A program made the translations under genes and the position numbers. A stretch of 44,663 nucleotides of DNA from Mycobacterium sp. GTDB taxonomy: Bacteria; Actinomycetota; Actinomycetes; Mycobacteriales; Mycobacteriaceae. Location: NCBI GenBank assembly GCA_025966225.1, contig JAOPVI010000070.1, positions 1 through 44,663 on the forward strand. The letters run 5' to 3'. Position 1 is the stretch's first letter. Every line of letters starts with the position of its first letter. The notes below the pieces were generated by a model that saw only the letters and a list, made by a program, of their open reading frames with translations, was not told the origin of the DNA and made no database searches. Of this stretch, positions 8,120 through 17,570 are shown piece after piece.

Positions 8120-9097
8120 TTAGGGACCGGTGGATGCGGGTGTAATCGCATACACCCGAACTGCATTCAAATCGATTTGGGATGGCGACGGCAGGGCTGA
8201 ACCCGGCAGCGCCGCTGCCGCGCTGCCGTAGGCGACGGCCATCTGCAGGCGGCGCGGAGGTTCGGCACCTCCGACGGCGGCGCGTACGTACCCGGCCAAC
8301 GACGAGTCGCCTGCGCCGACGGTGCTACGCGGTGTGATGGGTGGCGGGGCAGCCATCCAACTGCCGGTCGGATCGACCAGCACGGCGCCTGCTGACCCCA
8401 GTGTGACCAGTACCGTCTTAGCGCCGCGCTCGATCAGTTGGTTGGCCGCAGCCACCACCGGTGCCGGATCACCTTGGGCAACAGCCTGTTCCAGATCCTC
8501 CGGCGATGCGCCGACGAGCCCTGCCAGTTCCTCGGCGTTGGGTTTGATGACGTCCGGCGCTGCGTGGCCGAATGCTGCGGCCAGCGCGTCGAGCGGACGC
8601 TCGGAGGTGTCGACCGCGATCCGACAGGGCGACGACGCCAACCGTGCGACGACGTCGGCGTACCAGTGGTCGGGCACGCCGGGCGGCAACGATCCGGAAA
8701 GCACGACCCACGAGGCGGTTTCGGCATGTTCCACGACCGTCCGGGTCAGCGCGTCGAGTACCGCGCCGTCGAGTGGGGCGCCGGGCTCGTTGAGCTTCGT
8801 CGTGGTGCCGTCGGTCTCGGTGATCGCCAGGTTGGTCCGCACGGCGCCGCTGACCGGCACGCAACGGAAGCTGACGCCGGCAGCACGGAGGGCGGTCACC
8901 ATGGGGTCGGAGTCGGCGGCGGGCAGGACGGCGATGGCTTCGAGGCCCGCAAGTGACAGCGCGCGGGCGACGTTGACGCCCTTACCGCCGGGCTCGGTGG
9001 TGGCGGACGTGACGCGGTGCACGGCGCCCCTGGTCAACGGCGCGCCGAGCATGACCGTGCGGTCGATGCTGGGGTTGGGGGTCACGGTGACGATCAC
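8120..9097 (-). CDS. fruK: 1-Phosphofructokinase (PfkB family)
   Basis: The 325-aa product is a PfkB-type sugar kinase. It has the N-terminal substrate loop TEPGGKGVNVARALS (about 35-49) and the C-terminal signature TVGAGDSSLAGY with catalytic base Asp264. It phosphorylates the fructose-1-phosphate made by FruA to fructose-1,6-bisphosphate, which enters glycolysis. The GTG start overlaps the fruR stop by four bases (GTGA), so the two are likely translationally coupled. Position between fruR and fruA supports 1-phosphofructokinase over other PfkB kinases such as tagatose-6-phosphate kinase. Length is normal. Confidence 0.93.
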   Translation of the reverse strand: MIVTVTPNPSIDRTVMLGAPLTRGAVHRVTSATTEPGGKGVNVARALSLAGLEAIAVLPAADSDPMVTALRAAGVSFRCVPVSGAVRTNLAITETDGTTTKLNEPGAPLDGAVLDALTRTVVEHAETASWVVLSGSLPPGVPDHWYADVVARLASSPCRIAVDTSERPLDALAAAFGHAAPDVIKPNAEELAGLVGASPEDLEQAVAQGDPAPVVAAANQLIERGAKTVLVTLGSAGAVLVDPTGSWMAAPPPITPRSTVGAGDSSLAGYVRAAVGGAEPPRRLQMAVAYGSAAAALPGSALPSPSQIDLNAVRVYAITPASTGP

Positions 9098-9873
9098 GAG
9101 GGGCCTCCGGCGCAGACGACCTCGACGCCTTGTTCGGTGAGCAGGTGGCGGTCGGCGTCGTCGAGCTCCGTGTCGGTGATGAGGGTGTCGACGCTCGAGA
9201 TGGGCGCGAAGCTGACGAAGTCCTCCCGGCCGACCTTGCTGGAGTCCGCGGCGACCACGACATAGTTGGCGGACCGCACCATGGCGCGCTTGACGGCGGC
9301 CTCTTCGCCGTCCGGGGTGGACAACCCATGCCGCACGCTGATGGCGTTGGTGCCGATGAAGGCGATGTCGACGCGGATCGAATCGAGCACGCGCAGCGCC
9401 TGTTCTCCGACGGCGGCCTGGGTGACCCCGCGTACGCGACCGCCGAGCAGTTGCAGTGACACCGAGTCGATGGCGGCCAGCCTGGCGGCGATGGGCACGG
9501 AGTTCGTGACGACGACGAGCTCGCGGTTGGTCGGAAGCAGGGCTGCGATGCGCCCCGTCGTGGTGCCTGCATCGAGGAGCATCGAGGCGCCAGTGCGGGG
9601 CACGTAGTCGATGGCGGCCGCGGCGATCGCGTCCTTGAAGTCGGAGCGGGTGGACTCCCGCTCGCCGACGCCGGGCTCGACGAGGTGCAGCGCCCGTGCG
9701 GGCACCGCGCCGCCGTGAACCCGTCGCACCACCCCGGCCTTGTCGAGAGCGGCCAGGTCCCGACGCACCGTTTCGGTGGTGACGTCGTAGGTCTGGGCGA
9801 GCTCGGTGACCGATGCGCGGCCGTTGCTGATCACCAGTGCGGCGATCGCTTCTTGGCGCTCTTCGGCGTACAT
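9094..9873 (-). CDS. fruR: DeoR-family regulator of fructose PTS genes
   Basis: The 259-aa product begins with a DeoR helix-turn-helix (about 1-60, VTELAQTYDVTTETVRRDLAAL) followed by the HGGAV motif typical of the family. The C-terminal DeoRC sensor domain (about 75-235) normally binds a phosphorylated sugar; here fructose-1-phosphate is the obvious candidate. It is the first gene of the fruR-fruK-fruA-ptsH unit and is divergent from ptsI, so it probably controls both directions from the shared interval 9874-9975. A GGAG ribosome site precedes the ATG. The repressor role and ligand are inferred from family and context. Confidence 0.9.
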   Translation of the reverse strand: MYAEERQEAIAALVISNGRASVTELAQTYDVTTETVRRDLAALDKAGVVRRVHGGAVPARALHLVEPGVGERESTRSDFKDAIAAAAIDYVPRTGASMLLDAGTTTGRIAALLPTNRELVVVTNSVPIAARLAAIDSVSLQLLGGRVRGVTQAAVGEQALRVLDSIRVDIAFIGTNAISVRHGLSTPDGEEAAVKRAMVRSANYVVVAADSSKVGREDFVSFAPISSVDTLITDTELDDADRHLLTEQGVEVVCAGGPS

Positions 9874-9907
9874 CGGGCTCCGTATGTGTGGGAAATCGGC
9901 CGTTGAA

Positions 9908-9976
9908 ATGTTGGTATATGTTGTTTTACTCCCGACTGTGTTGACTTGTCAATGATTTCTTGTAATCTGACTCACA
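9908..9976. promoter_or_regulatory. Divergent fruR/ptsI promoters with shared palindrome
   Basis: For ptsI: TTGACT (9941-9946), 16-bp spacer, TAATCT (9963-9968), putting the start point at about the ATG (9976), so a leaderless mRNA is likely. For fruR on the minus strand: TTGACA (9952-9947), 18-bp spacer, TAAAAC (9928-9923). The two -35 boxes abut and form the inverted repeat TTGAC-TT-GTCAA (9941-9952). A direct repeat ATGTTG occurs at 9908-9913 and 9918-9923, one helical turn apart. These are candidate FruR sites. Confidence 0.6.
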
Positions 9977-11685
9977 TGAGTACGTCGCCCACGACCACAT
10001 CACAGGCGCCCACCGAGTACCCCGCGGGCACGGTCCTGCAAGGGGTGCCTGCCGTGGCGGGCGTGCAGTACGCACCGGTCATCAGGCCGGGTGCCCGCCC
10101 GCGCGTCGAGGAGGCGGTGACGCCCGCGCTCGACGAGTCCGCACGTCCTGCGGAGGCCGCCCGCTTCTCGGCGGCCGCGGGTGCGGTCGCGGCGCGGCTG
10201 AGGGAGCGGGCCGCGCACGCGACGGGGTCGGCCTCGGAGGTGCTGGCGGCGACCGCCACGCTGGCTCAGGACAGGGCGTGGATCGGCGCCGCGGAGAAGC
10301 GGATCGGCGAAGGTAGCACGGCAGTGGGCGCCGTCATCGGAGCCGTCGAACAGTTCGTCACGATGTTCACCCAGCTCGGCGGCCTGATGTCCGAGCGGGT
10401 CACCGACCTGCGCGACATCCGCGACCGCGTCGTCGCCGAACTCAACGGGCTACCCGAACCCGGAGTGCCGGTGCCCGACGTGCCGTCGATCCTGTGCGCC
10501 GAGGACCTCGCGCCGGTCGACACCGCAGGCCTCGATGCATCCTTGGTGGTCGCGCTCGCGACGACGCTCGGTGGGCCCACCAGCCACACCGCGATCATCG
10601 CCAGGCAGCTGGGCATTCCGTGCGTGGTGGCCGTCGACGGTCTTGACGCGGTACCCGCGGGCACGATGGTCATGGTCGATGGCACGCTCGGCACCATCAC
10701 CGTCTCGCCCGACGCCGACGCGGCCACGGGTGCAGTCGCCGTTGCCCAGCGCGATGCCGACCTCGCCAAGCAGTGGAGCGGGCCAGGCGCCACCGCTGAC
10801 GGCCACCGGGTCGCGATCCTGGCCAACGTCCAGGACGGCGCGGCGGCGCGGTCCGCCAGTGCAACACCCGCGGAGGGCATCGGCCTGTTCCGCACCGAAC
10901 TCGGTTTCCTCAACCGCGACACCGAACCCACCGTCGACGAGCAGGCGGCCATCTACGGCGAGGTGCTGACTGCGTTCGCCGGCCGCAAGGTGGTGGTCCG
11001 CACCCTCGACGCAGGATCGGACAAACCGCTCAAGTTCGCCGGACACCCCGATGAGGCCAACCCGGCGCTCGGCGTGCGTGGCATCCGCATCGCGGACGGA
11101 AACCCCGGCATCCTCACGCGGCAACTCGAGGGCATCGCCGCCGCGGCGCAAGCGACGGGTAACGAGCCGTGGGTGATGGCGCCCATGATCGCCACCGCCG
11201 CCGAGGCCGCGGACTTCGCCACGCAGTGCCGAGCCCATGGCCTGACCCCCGGCGTGATGATCGAGGTGCCCGCGGCCGCCCTGTTGGCCTACCGGATCCT
11301 CGAGCACGTCGACTTCCTGTCGATCGGCACCAACGACCTGACGCAGTACACGATGGCCGCCGATCGGATGTCGGCCGAACTGGCCACGCTCACCGACCCG
11401 TGGCAACCCGCGGTGTTGGCCCTGGTGCAGATGGCTGTCGAAGCCGGCGTCGCGGTGAACAAGCCCGTCGGCGTCTGCGGCGAGGCGGCGGCCGATCCAC
11501 TGCTGGCGTGTGTGCTGGTCGGGCTTGGCGTGTCCTCGCTGTCGGCGGCTGCGGCCGCGATCGCCGGGGTCGGAGCCAAGCTTGCCCAGGTCACGCTCGC
11601 GCAGTGCCAGGCCGCCGCGGCGGCGGCGATGGATGGAGCCACGGCGGCCGAGGCGCGTGCGGCCGCGATCGACGCGCTCGGATGA
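9976..11685 (+). CDS. ptsI: PTS enzyme I (PEP-protein phosphotransferase)
   Basis: The 569-aa product is enzyme I. His204 in LGGPTSHTAIIARQLGIPC is the phosphorylated residue of the swivelling domain. The PEP-binding barrel follows (about 265-555), with GLFRTELGFL, SIGTNDLTQYTMA and active Cys501 in PVGVCGEAAADP. It takes phosphate from PEP and passes it to HPr. The ATG at 9976 is chosen although an in-frame ATG lies at 9946. The earlier one sits inside the -35 box, whereas 9976 matches the predicted transcript start, and no Shine-Dalgarno is visible. It is divergent from fruR. All catalytic residues are present. Confidence 0.95.
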   Translation: MSTSPTTTSQAPTEYPAGTVLQGVPAVAGVQYAPVIRPGARPRVEEAVTPALDESARPAEAARFSAAAGAVAARLRERAAHATGSASEVLAATATLAQDRAWIGAAEKRIGEGSTAVGAVIGAVEQFVTMFTQLGGLMSERVTDLRDIRDRVVAELNGLPEPGVPVPDVPSILCAEDLAPVDTAGLDASLVVALATTLGGPTSHTAIIARQLGIPCVVAVDGLDAVPAGTMVMVDGTLGTITVSPDADAATGAVAVAQRDADLAKQWSGPGATADGHRVAILANVQDGAAARSASATPAEGIGLFRTELGFLNRDTEPTVDEQAAIYGEVLTAFAGRKVVVRTLDAGSDKPLKFAGHPDEANPALGVRGIRIADGNPGILTRQLEGIAAAAQATGNEPWVMAPMIATAAEAADFATQCRAHGLTPGVMIEVPAAALLAYRILEHVDFLSIGTNDLTQYTMAADRMSAELATLTDPWQPAVLALVQMAVEAGVAVNKPVGVCGEAAADPLLACVLVGLGVSSLSAAAAAIAGVGAKLAQVTLAQCQAAAAAAMDGATAAEARAAAIDALG

Positions 11686-11697
11686 CCCTGGAATAAT

Positions 11698-11711
11698 CGG
11701 ACCGCAGTCCG
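11698..11711 (+). terminator. Weak hairpin after ptsI
   Basis: A 5-bp stem CGGAC/GTCCG with a CGCA loop lies 12 nt after the ptsI stop and is followed by GGTTGT. It is short and lacks a U-run, so it is only a possible terminator before the pirin gene. Confidence 0.3.
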
Positions 11712-11750
11712 GTTGTATGTGGTAGCTCTTCAATGCCTCAGGAGGTACCG

Positions 11751-12737
11751 ATGCCAGCCGTGACCGCAGATACGTTCACCCTTCCCCGCATCGCCGGACC
11801 CACGGTGACGCAGCGCGACCGGCCGGTCCGGTCGATCACCACGGGGCCACGCGGGTACGAGGGCGACGGTTTCCCCGTCGTGCGTGCATTCGCGGGGGTC
11901 AGCGCCGCCGACCTCGACCCGTTCGTCCACATGGACCAGATGGGCGAGATCGAATACCAACCAGGCGAGCCGCGCGGCACCGACTGGCACCCGCACCGGG
12001 GCTTCGAGACCGTCACCTACATGATCGACGGGCGCTTCGCGCACCAGGACTCCCACGGTGGCGGCGGACTCATCACCGATGGGGCCACGCAGTGGATGAC
12101 CGCAGGCGCGGGCATTCTGCACATCGAGACCCCGCCCGCCGAACTCGTCGAGCGCGGCGGCGTCTTCCACGGCATCCAGCTGTGGGTCAACCTGCCGCGC
12201 AAGGACAAGTTCGCGACGCCCAGGTATCAGGGCATCGAGGGCGGGGACGTGGAGCTCCTGGCATCCGAGGACGGCGGCGCGCTGGTGCGCGTCATCGCAG
12301 GCGAGGTCGAGACGCAAGAAGGAACCCGGCACGGTCCTGGTTCAACGCACACCCCAATCAGCTTGGTACACAGCACCATTCAACCCGGTACCAGGCTCGA
12401 TCTCCCGTGGAACCCGGACTTCAACGCCTTGGTCTACGTGCTATCCGGCCGCGGCACCGTTGGCCCGTCGGCGCAGCCAATCGAGCAGGGTCAGCTGGCC
12501 GTGCTCGGGGCAGGCGATCGGATCACCATTGCCGCAGCGGCCCAACAGGATTCGAACCGACCTTCGATGGAGGTGCTGATTCTCGGCGGTCGACCGATCC
12601 GCGAACCCGTCTTCCACTACGGACCATTCGTGATGAACTCCAAGTCCGAGGTGGTCCAGGCGCTGGAGGACTTCAACGCGGGCCGGTTCGGAACCATCCC
12701 GCCCAACGCATTGCGGCCTCACCGCTCGACCCGCTAA
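11751..12737 (+). CDS. Pirin-family bicupin protein
   Basis: The 328-aa product has the pirin cupin signature DWHPHRGFETVTYM, and metal ligands are predicted at His80, His82, His124 and Glu126 (GILHIETP). A second cupin half follows (about 185-300, with DFNALVYVLSGRGTVG). Pirins bind a non-haem metal; bacterial members have been described as quercetin dioxygenases or regulators of metabolic enzymes, so the exact role here is open. The ATG at 11751 is chosen over one at 11733 because AGGAGG lies directly upstream (11740-11745). It follows ptsI on the same strand and converges on the FUSC gene. Confidence 0.88.
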   Translation: MPAVTADTFTLPRIAGPTVTQRDRPVRSITTGPRGYEGDGFPVVRAFAGVSAADLDPFVHMDQMGEIEYQPGEPRGTDWHPHRGFETVTYMIDGRFAHQDSHGGGGLITDGATQWMTAGAGILHIETPPAELVERGGVFHGIQLWVNLPRKDKFATPRYQGIEGGDVELLASEDGGALVRVIAGEVETQEGTRHGPGSTHTPISLVHSTIQPGTRLDLPWNPDFNALVYVLSGRGTVGPSAQPIEQGQLAVLGAGDRITIAAAAQQDSNRPSMEVLILGGRPIREPVFHYGPFVMNSKSEVVQALEDFNAGRFGTIPPNALRPHRSTR

Positions 12738-12740
12738 CTC

Positions 12741-12793
12741 GCGACTTCGGCGCGTCTTCGTTCGCTAACCGAACGTCAGCGCGCCGAAATCGC
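12741..12793. terminator. Large stem-loop between convergent pirin and FUSC genes
   Basis: The arms GCGACTTCGGCGCG (12741-12754) and CGCGCCGAAATCGC (12780-12793) pair over 14 positions with one mismatch (C-A on one strand, G-U on the other). A second perfect 6-bp stem CGTTCG/CGAACG (12759-12764 and 12770-12775) lies inside. The right arm encodes the last codons of the FUSC protein. Placed between two converging genes, it is probably a bidirectional terminator. Confidence 0.65.
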
Positions 12794-14953
12794 AAGGGGG
12801 GCGACGGGTTCGGGGTAGAGCAGTTCGAGTTCGCCGAGGCTGGCCGCGACGGTGACGAGCGGCAGCGCTGCCGACACCGACAGCACGCTCCCGTCGGATT
12901 CGGCCCGCAGCGCCAACACGAAGTCGTCGCCGATCGGCCCGTGGTCGGCGGCGGGGTCGGCGCCACTCAGCCGCTCGCACACCGACGAAGCGTGCGCCTC
13001 GAGCACCCGCCGCACCCGGGGGTAGGCCGTCAGCGGCGGGGGCACGACGTCGGCGATCAGTTCGGCGGCGGCCCGGAGTCGCACCGCGTGGTTGGCAGCC
13101 CGAATCACGGGGGCGCGGTGGTCCGTCGACCCGCCGCTCTCCGAAAGGTATTGCCGCACCGCATCATCGAGGGTTCTCGACGCCGTCAGCGCGTCGTGGC
13201 CGAGCGCAGTGACCTGGTCGTTGGCCCCCTCGTGGGCGCCGTGGGTGACCCGCCGCACCGTCGCCGTCAGATACCGCGCCCCTGCGGCATAGGCCGCGTC
13301 GACGGTCCTGGCCACCCGCGCCTTGGCGCCCCGCGGCCAGAGTAACGCCGACACGACCGCACCCACCGACGCGCCGACGACCACGTCCTCGATGCGGATC
13401 AGCCCGACGTTCCACCCGGTCGGCACGATCAGATTGAAGATGATCAGCACCATCATCGTGAACATCGCCTGGCCCGCCACGAACGACGCCACCTCGGGCA
13501 CGTAGGCGGAGCCGAACGCGACGATCGGCAGCATCACCCACATCACCGGGGGATCGACGCCCATCAACTCGATGAAGACCGCTCCGAGAACGAATCCGAT
13601 CGCCGTGCCTCCGACGGCACGCAACACCCTCGTTCCCGTGGTGAGCGCGCTGCTGCGCAACACCGACATCGCGCCGAGCACGACCCAGAAGCCGTGCTGC
13701 ACGGGGAAGACGTGCGTGATGGCGACGGCCGCGGCCAGTCCGAGACCCGTGCGCAGGCTGTTGCGCACGACCACGGCGCGGGTGGCGACGAAGCCGGTCG
13801 TCAGAGAGGCGATGGCCTCCGATTCCGAAAGCACCCGATCGGACGCCCCGCTCTGCGGCAGCCGGCGGCCAAGCACCCTGGCCCACACCGGGCGCGCATC
13901 GGCCGCCGCGGCCAAGCGGATGACGCGTCCCGTCGCGCCGACGCAGGCGGAGATGGTGCGCATCCTCAGCAGCCGTCGCCCCGAGCCGATCGCGGCGGCG
14001 TCGCTTGGCTCGCCAAGGATCTCGACGATGTCGTCGCGGTAGCGACTCTGCGCCAACGTCCGTTGTTCGTCGAGGGCCGTCATCAGCGCATCCTGGTGGG
14101 CGGCCCGGTCGGCGCCCTTCGGTGCGCGCAGCACGTCGCCACTCTCCCGAAGCACGCGCACGATCGGGACGCGTAGCTCGAAGAGCAGGACCCCGGTGTT
14201 GTCGGCGATGCGATCCGACAGCCACTGCAGGTCGTCGACGACGCGCACCAGCGCTCGGCTGCCCGCGGTCAGCCCGACGGGCCGGTAGTCGGCACCGAGG
14301 AAGTTGGCGCGCAGTTCGCCCATCGCGGTCGAGACGTCCTCGGCGGACGCCTTGCCTTCGAGTCGGTCGGCCAGGGTTCGGCACACCTGTGCGGCGTGCC
14401 TGCGCAGTTCGTCGTGGTGTCGCGGTGGGAGCAGGAACATCGCCGCGGGTACGGCGAGGCCCAGCGCGATCGCCCAGCCGAGCAGCCGGTCCGGGATCGG
14501 ACCGGGCGGGGTGCAGGCGGGCAATACGAACGTCAGCAGCGTCGAGCGCTGTCCGGCCGCGACGATTTCGCTGAGCACCCCCGAGAACGTCACCGCGAAG
14601 CCGAGCACGAACATCGTCGTGACGGCCAGCCATGGGATTGGCGCGACCAACGAACCAAGCGTGATCAAGACGACGCCGTTGAAGCCGAGCCCGCAGTACG
14701 CGACCGCCCGTGCAGGCCGGTTGCCCGGAAAGTCGACGGTGATCAGCAACGCCACCGACCCGAAGATGGCGTACATGGGGGTTTGCGAGCCGCCGCCCAC
14801 CGCGAACCCGACGGCCGCGGCGACCGGCAGCACGATCGCCGCGCGGATCGCCCGTCTGAACGCGTCGCGCTCGGGGTCGCGTTCGTCGATTCGATCGACC
14901 GCGGACGTGAGAAGCAGATGGGCCCGGCGCCACGAGACGGCCGGGGTCAGCAT
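12776..14953 (-). CDS. FUSC-family membrane transporter
   Basis: The 725-aa product has two membrane blocks (about 35-195 and 395-540), each a run of hydrophobic helices, separated and followed by soluble helical regions. This is the fusaric acid resistance/aromatic acid exporter (FUSC, AaeB-like) layout. The second block contains QHGFWVVLGAMSVLRSSA, a segment typical of the family. Such proteins export aromatic or other toxic acids. It starts 36 bp after the tetR gene at 14990-15580 on the same strand, so TetR probably controls it and senses its substrate. The actual substrate cannot be read from the sequence. Confidence 0.85.
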   Translation of the reverse strand: MLTPAVSWRRAHLLLTSAVDRIDERDPERDAFRRAIRAAIVLPVAAAVGFAVGGGSQTPMYAIFGSVALLITVDFPGNRPARAVAYCGLGFNGVVLITLGSLVAPIPWLAVTTMFVLGFAVTFSGVLSEIVAAGQRSTLLTFVLPACTPPGPIPDRLLGWAIALGLAVPAAMFLLPPRHHDELRRHAAQVCRTLADRLEGKASAEDVSTAMGELRANFLGADYRPVGLTAGSRALVRVVDDLQWLSDRIADNTGVLLFELRVPIVRVLRESGDVLRAPKGADRAAHQDALMTALDEQRTLAQSRYRDDIVEILGEPSDAAAIGSGRRLLRMRTISACVGATGRVIRLAAAADARPVWARVLGRRLPQSGASDRVLSESEAIASLTTGFVATRAVVVRNSLRTGLGLAAAVAITHVFPVQHGFWVVLGAMSVLRSSALTTGTRVLRAVGGTAIGFVLGAVFIELMGVDPPVMWVMLPIVAFGSAYVPEVASFVAGQAMFTMMVLIIFNLIVPTGWNVGLIRIEDVVVGASVGAVVSALLWPRGAKARVARTVDAAYAAGARYLTATVRRVTHGAHEGANDQVTALGHDALTASRTLDDAVRQYLSESGGSTDHRAPVIRAANHAVRLRAAAELIADVVPPPLTAYPRVRRVLEAHASSVCERLSGADPAADHGPIGDDFVLALRAESDGSVLSVSAALPLVTVAASLGELELLYPEPVAPLAISAR

Positions 14954-14989
14954 GCTCCGGATGCTAGCCGTGCGGGCCCTGCTTCCGAG

Positions 14990-15580
14990 TCAGTCCGAGA
15001 CAGTCGGTGGGGTGTCGGGGGCCGTGCTGAATCGACCCTCGTCCAACGCGCCGAGCAGCTGTGCCGCGATCCAGGTCAGGTCGTCGTGATTGCGTGGCAC
15101 CAACGTCTGCTCGTAGCCCACCAGCAGGTAGAGCCCCCATGCGGCGAACAGGCGCGCTTGGTGTCTGTGATGCAGGATCTCGAGGGCCGACTCGCGAAGC
15201 ACGTCGAAACGCTGTTGGTCGACAGCGGCTTGCACGGCGTGCACGTCGCTGTCGATCGAACTCCACACCCGGATCGCGGCCTCGGCCCCGTGTGGGAGCG
15301 CGAGGGCTTCGTTGATGAGCCTGTCGATGCGCACGCGTGGGTTGGATTCGGATTGGACGGCCTCGATGATGCCCACCGTGCGCGCCTGGACCCAATGCGC
15401 GACGAGGTCCTTCGTGTAGACCGGCCAGCTGGCAAAGTAGTGATAGAAGGAGCCGGTGGTGACACCGAGCCGATTGCACACCTCGGCAAGCTTCAGCCCA
15501 CCGTAGCCACGGTCGGACAGCACTTCGAGCCCCGTGTCGAAGTACGCCTCCCGAGAAACGACGCCAGCCACGGATGTCAC
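14990..15580 (-). CDS. TetR-family regulator upstream of the FUSC transporter
   Basis: The 196-aa product has an N-terminal TetR helix-turn-helix (about 8-55; KLAEVCNRLGVTTGSFYHYFAS, with the classic GSFYHYF recognition segment) and an alpha-helical ligand domain. The start is GTG at 15580; a second in-frame GTG at 15571 has an AGGGTGA site before it and is an equally good choice. It is divergent from the second tetR at 15742 and probably co-transcribed with the FUSC transporter 36 bp downstream, which it likely represses. The inducer is unknown. Confidence 0.88.
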   Translation of the reverse strand: MTSVAGVVSREAYFDTGLEVLSDRGYGGLKLAEVCNRLGVTTGSFYHYFASWPVYTKDLVAHWVQARTVGIIEAVQSESNPRVRIDRLINEALALPHGAEAAIRVWSSIDSDVHAVQAAVDQQRFDVLRESALEILHHRHQARLFAAWGLYLLVGYEQTLVPRNHDDLTWIAAQLLGALDEGRFSTAPDTPPTVSD

Positions 15581-15741
15581 CCTAGTTGCCCTACCTGTCC
15601 GTGGACCCGGATGTTCGGCGCTCAGCTACGTCGGACATTCGTAATATTTCGCTGACCTGCGTCAATTTGCGGGGTCGTTCGTTTGCTGAGCGAGTTTCAT
15701 TGACGGTCCCGCAACCAATTCACATCGAAAGGCCAGGTGTC

Positions 15742-16395
15742 ATGTGGCACAATTTGACCGTGCCGTATACCGCGACCCGGGGTCCAGGACGTCCACCTGC
15801 AGCGAAGGCTGCTGAGACCCGTGAGCGCATTGTGCGGGCGGCACGTGAAGTTTTCAGCGAACTCGGTTATGACGCAGCAACATTCCAGGCCATTGCGATT
15901 CGCGCCGATCTCACCCGTCCGGCGATCAACCACTACTTCGCGAGCAAGCGCGTGCTCTACCGCGACGTCGTCGAGAAGACCAACGAGCTGGTGGTTGCCG
16001 CGGGCATGGAGAAGGCCCATGGCGAGACGGGCCTTCTGAGACGACTTTCAGCCTTCTTTTCGGCCGCCATGCAGGCCGAATCCCGGGATCGTTCGGCCGC
16101 CGCATTCCTGGTGACGTCCGTGCTCGAGTCCCAGCGGCATCCCGAGTTGAGCCGCGACGAGCACAACTCGCTCAAGGCTTCCCGCGCGTTCGTCACCTGG
16201 GCCGTCACCGATGCCATCGAGCGCGGCGAGCTGACCACGGACACCGACGTCGCCACCCTGGTGGAGATGTTGGTGGCAGTGATGTGGGGCATGGGCTTCT
16301 ATGCGGGCTACGTCGGCGGCCACGACGAGTTGACCATCATCGTCGACACGCTGGAGAAGCTGTTGGGCAACAAACTCTGGAAGATTTCGGGATAG
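15742..16395 (+). CDS. TetR-family regulator (Rv0144-like)
   Basis: The 217-aa product has a basic PGRPPAAKA lead, then a TetR helix-turn-helix (about 20-65; TFQAIAIRADLTRPAINHYFASKRVLYRDVV) and a helical ligand domain. The ATG at 15742 follows GAAAGG; the frame is open further upstream to about 15586 but without a family-like sequence. It heads a same-strand run of methyltransferase, aldehyde dehydrogenase, SDR and quinone oxidoreductase, the same order as Rv0144-Rv0149 in M. tuberculosis. A TGGTTG-type sequence element recurs in front of this gene, in front of the ALDH and after the run. It is probably the local regulator. Confidence 0.88.
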   Translation: MWHNLTVPYTATRGPGRPPAAKAAETRERIVRAAREVFSELGYDAATFQAIAIRADLTRPAINHYFASKRVLYRDVVEKTNELVVAAGMEKAHGETGLLRRLSAFFSAAMQAESRDRSAAAFLVTSVLESQRHPELSRDEHNSLKASRAFVTWAVTDAIERGELTTDTDVATLVEMLVAVMWGMGFYAGYVGGHDELTIIVDTLEKLLGNKLWKISG

Positions 16396-16458
16396 CTCGA
16401 GCCAGCTTCGGCAACCTCCGTTCCTTACCGAATAGCTAAGCTAAGTTTTGCTAGGTAG

Positions 16459-17445
<987 letters not shown>

Positions 17446-17476
17446 AAGCGGCGGCCAACTGACCGCGCCCTGTTCG

Positions 17477-17499
17477 CCAACCACCTGGTTGGTTAGGAT
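17477..17499 (+). promoter_or_regulatory. Palindromic operator over a -10 region upstream of ALDH
   Basis: A perfect 7-2-7 inverted repeat CCAACCA-CC-TGGTTGG (17477-17492) directly precedes a -10-like TAGGAT (17494-17499), about 70 bp upstream of the aldehyde dehydrogenase start. Size and symmetry suit a TetR-type repressor, and the TetR gene at 15742 is the nearest candidate. Confidence 0.5.
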
Positions 17500-17570
17500 C
17501 GTGGGCGCACGTGAGGAGCATCAATCGATGGAGCCTCGGGTCAGGAACGGACGTCAGGAAGGGCCTTGCC

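Noticed and set aside
11733..11750. Earlier ATG for the pirin gene
   Set aside because: The AGGAGG ribosome site lies between this ATG and the one at 11751, so the later ATG is the start.
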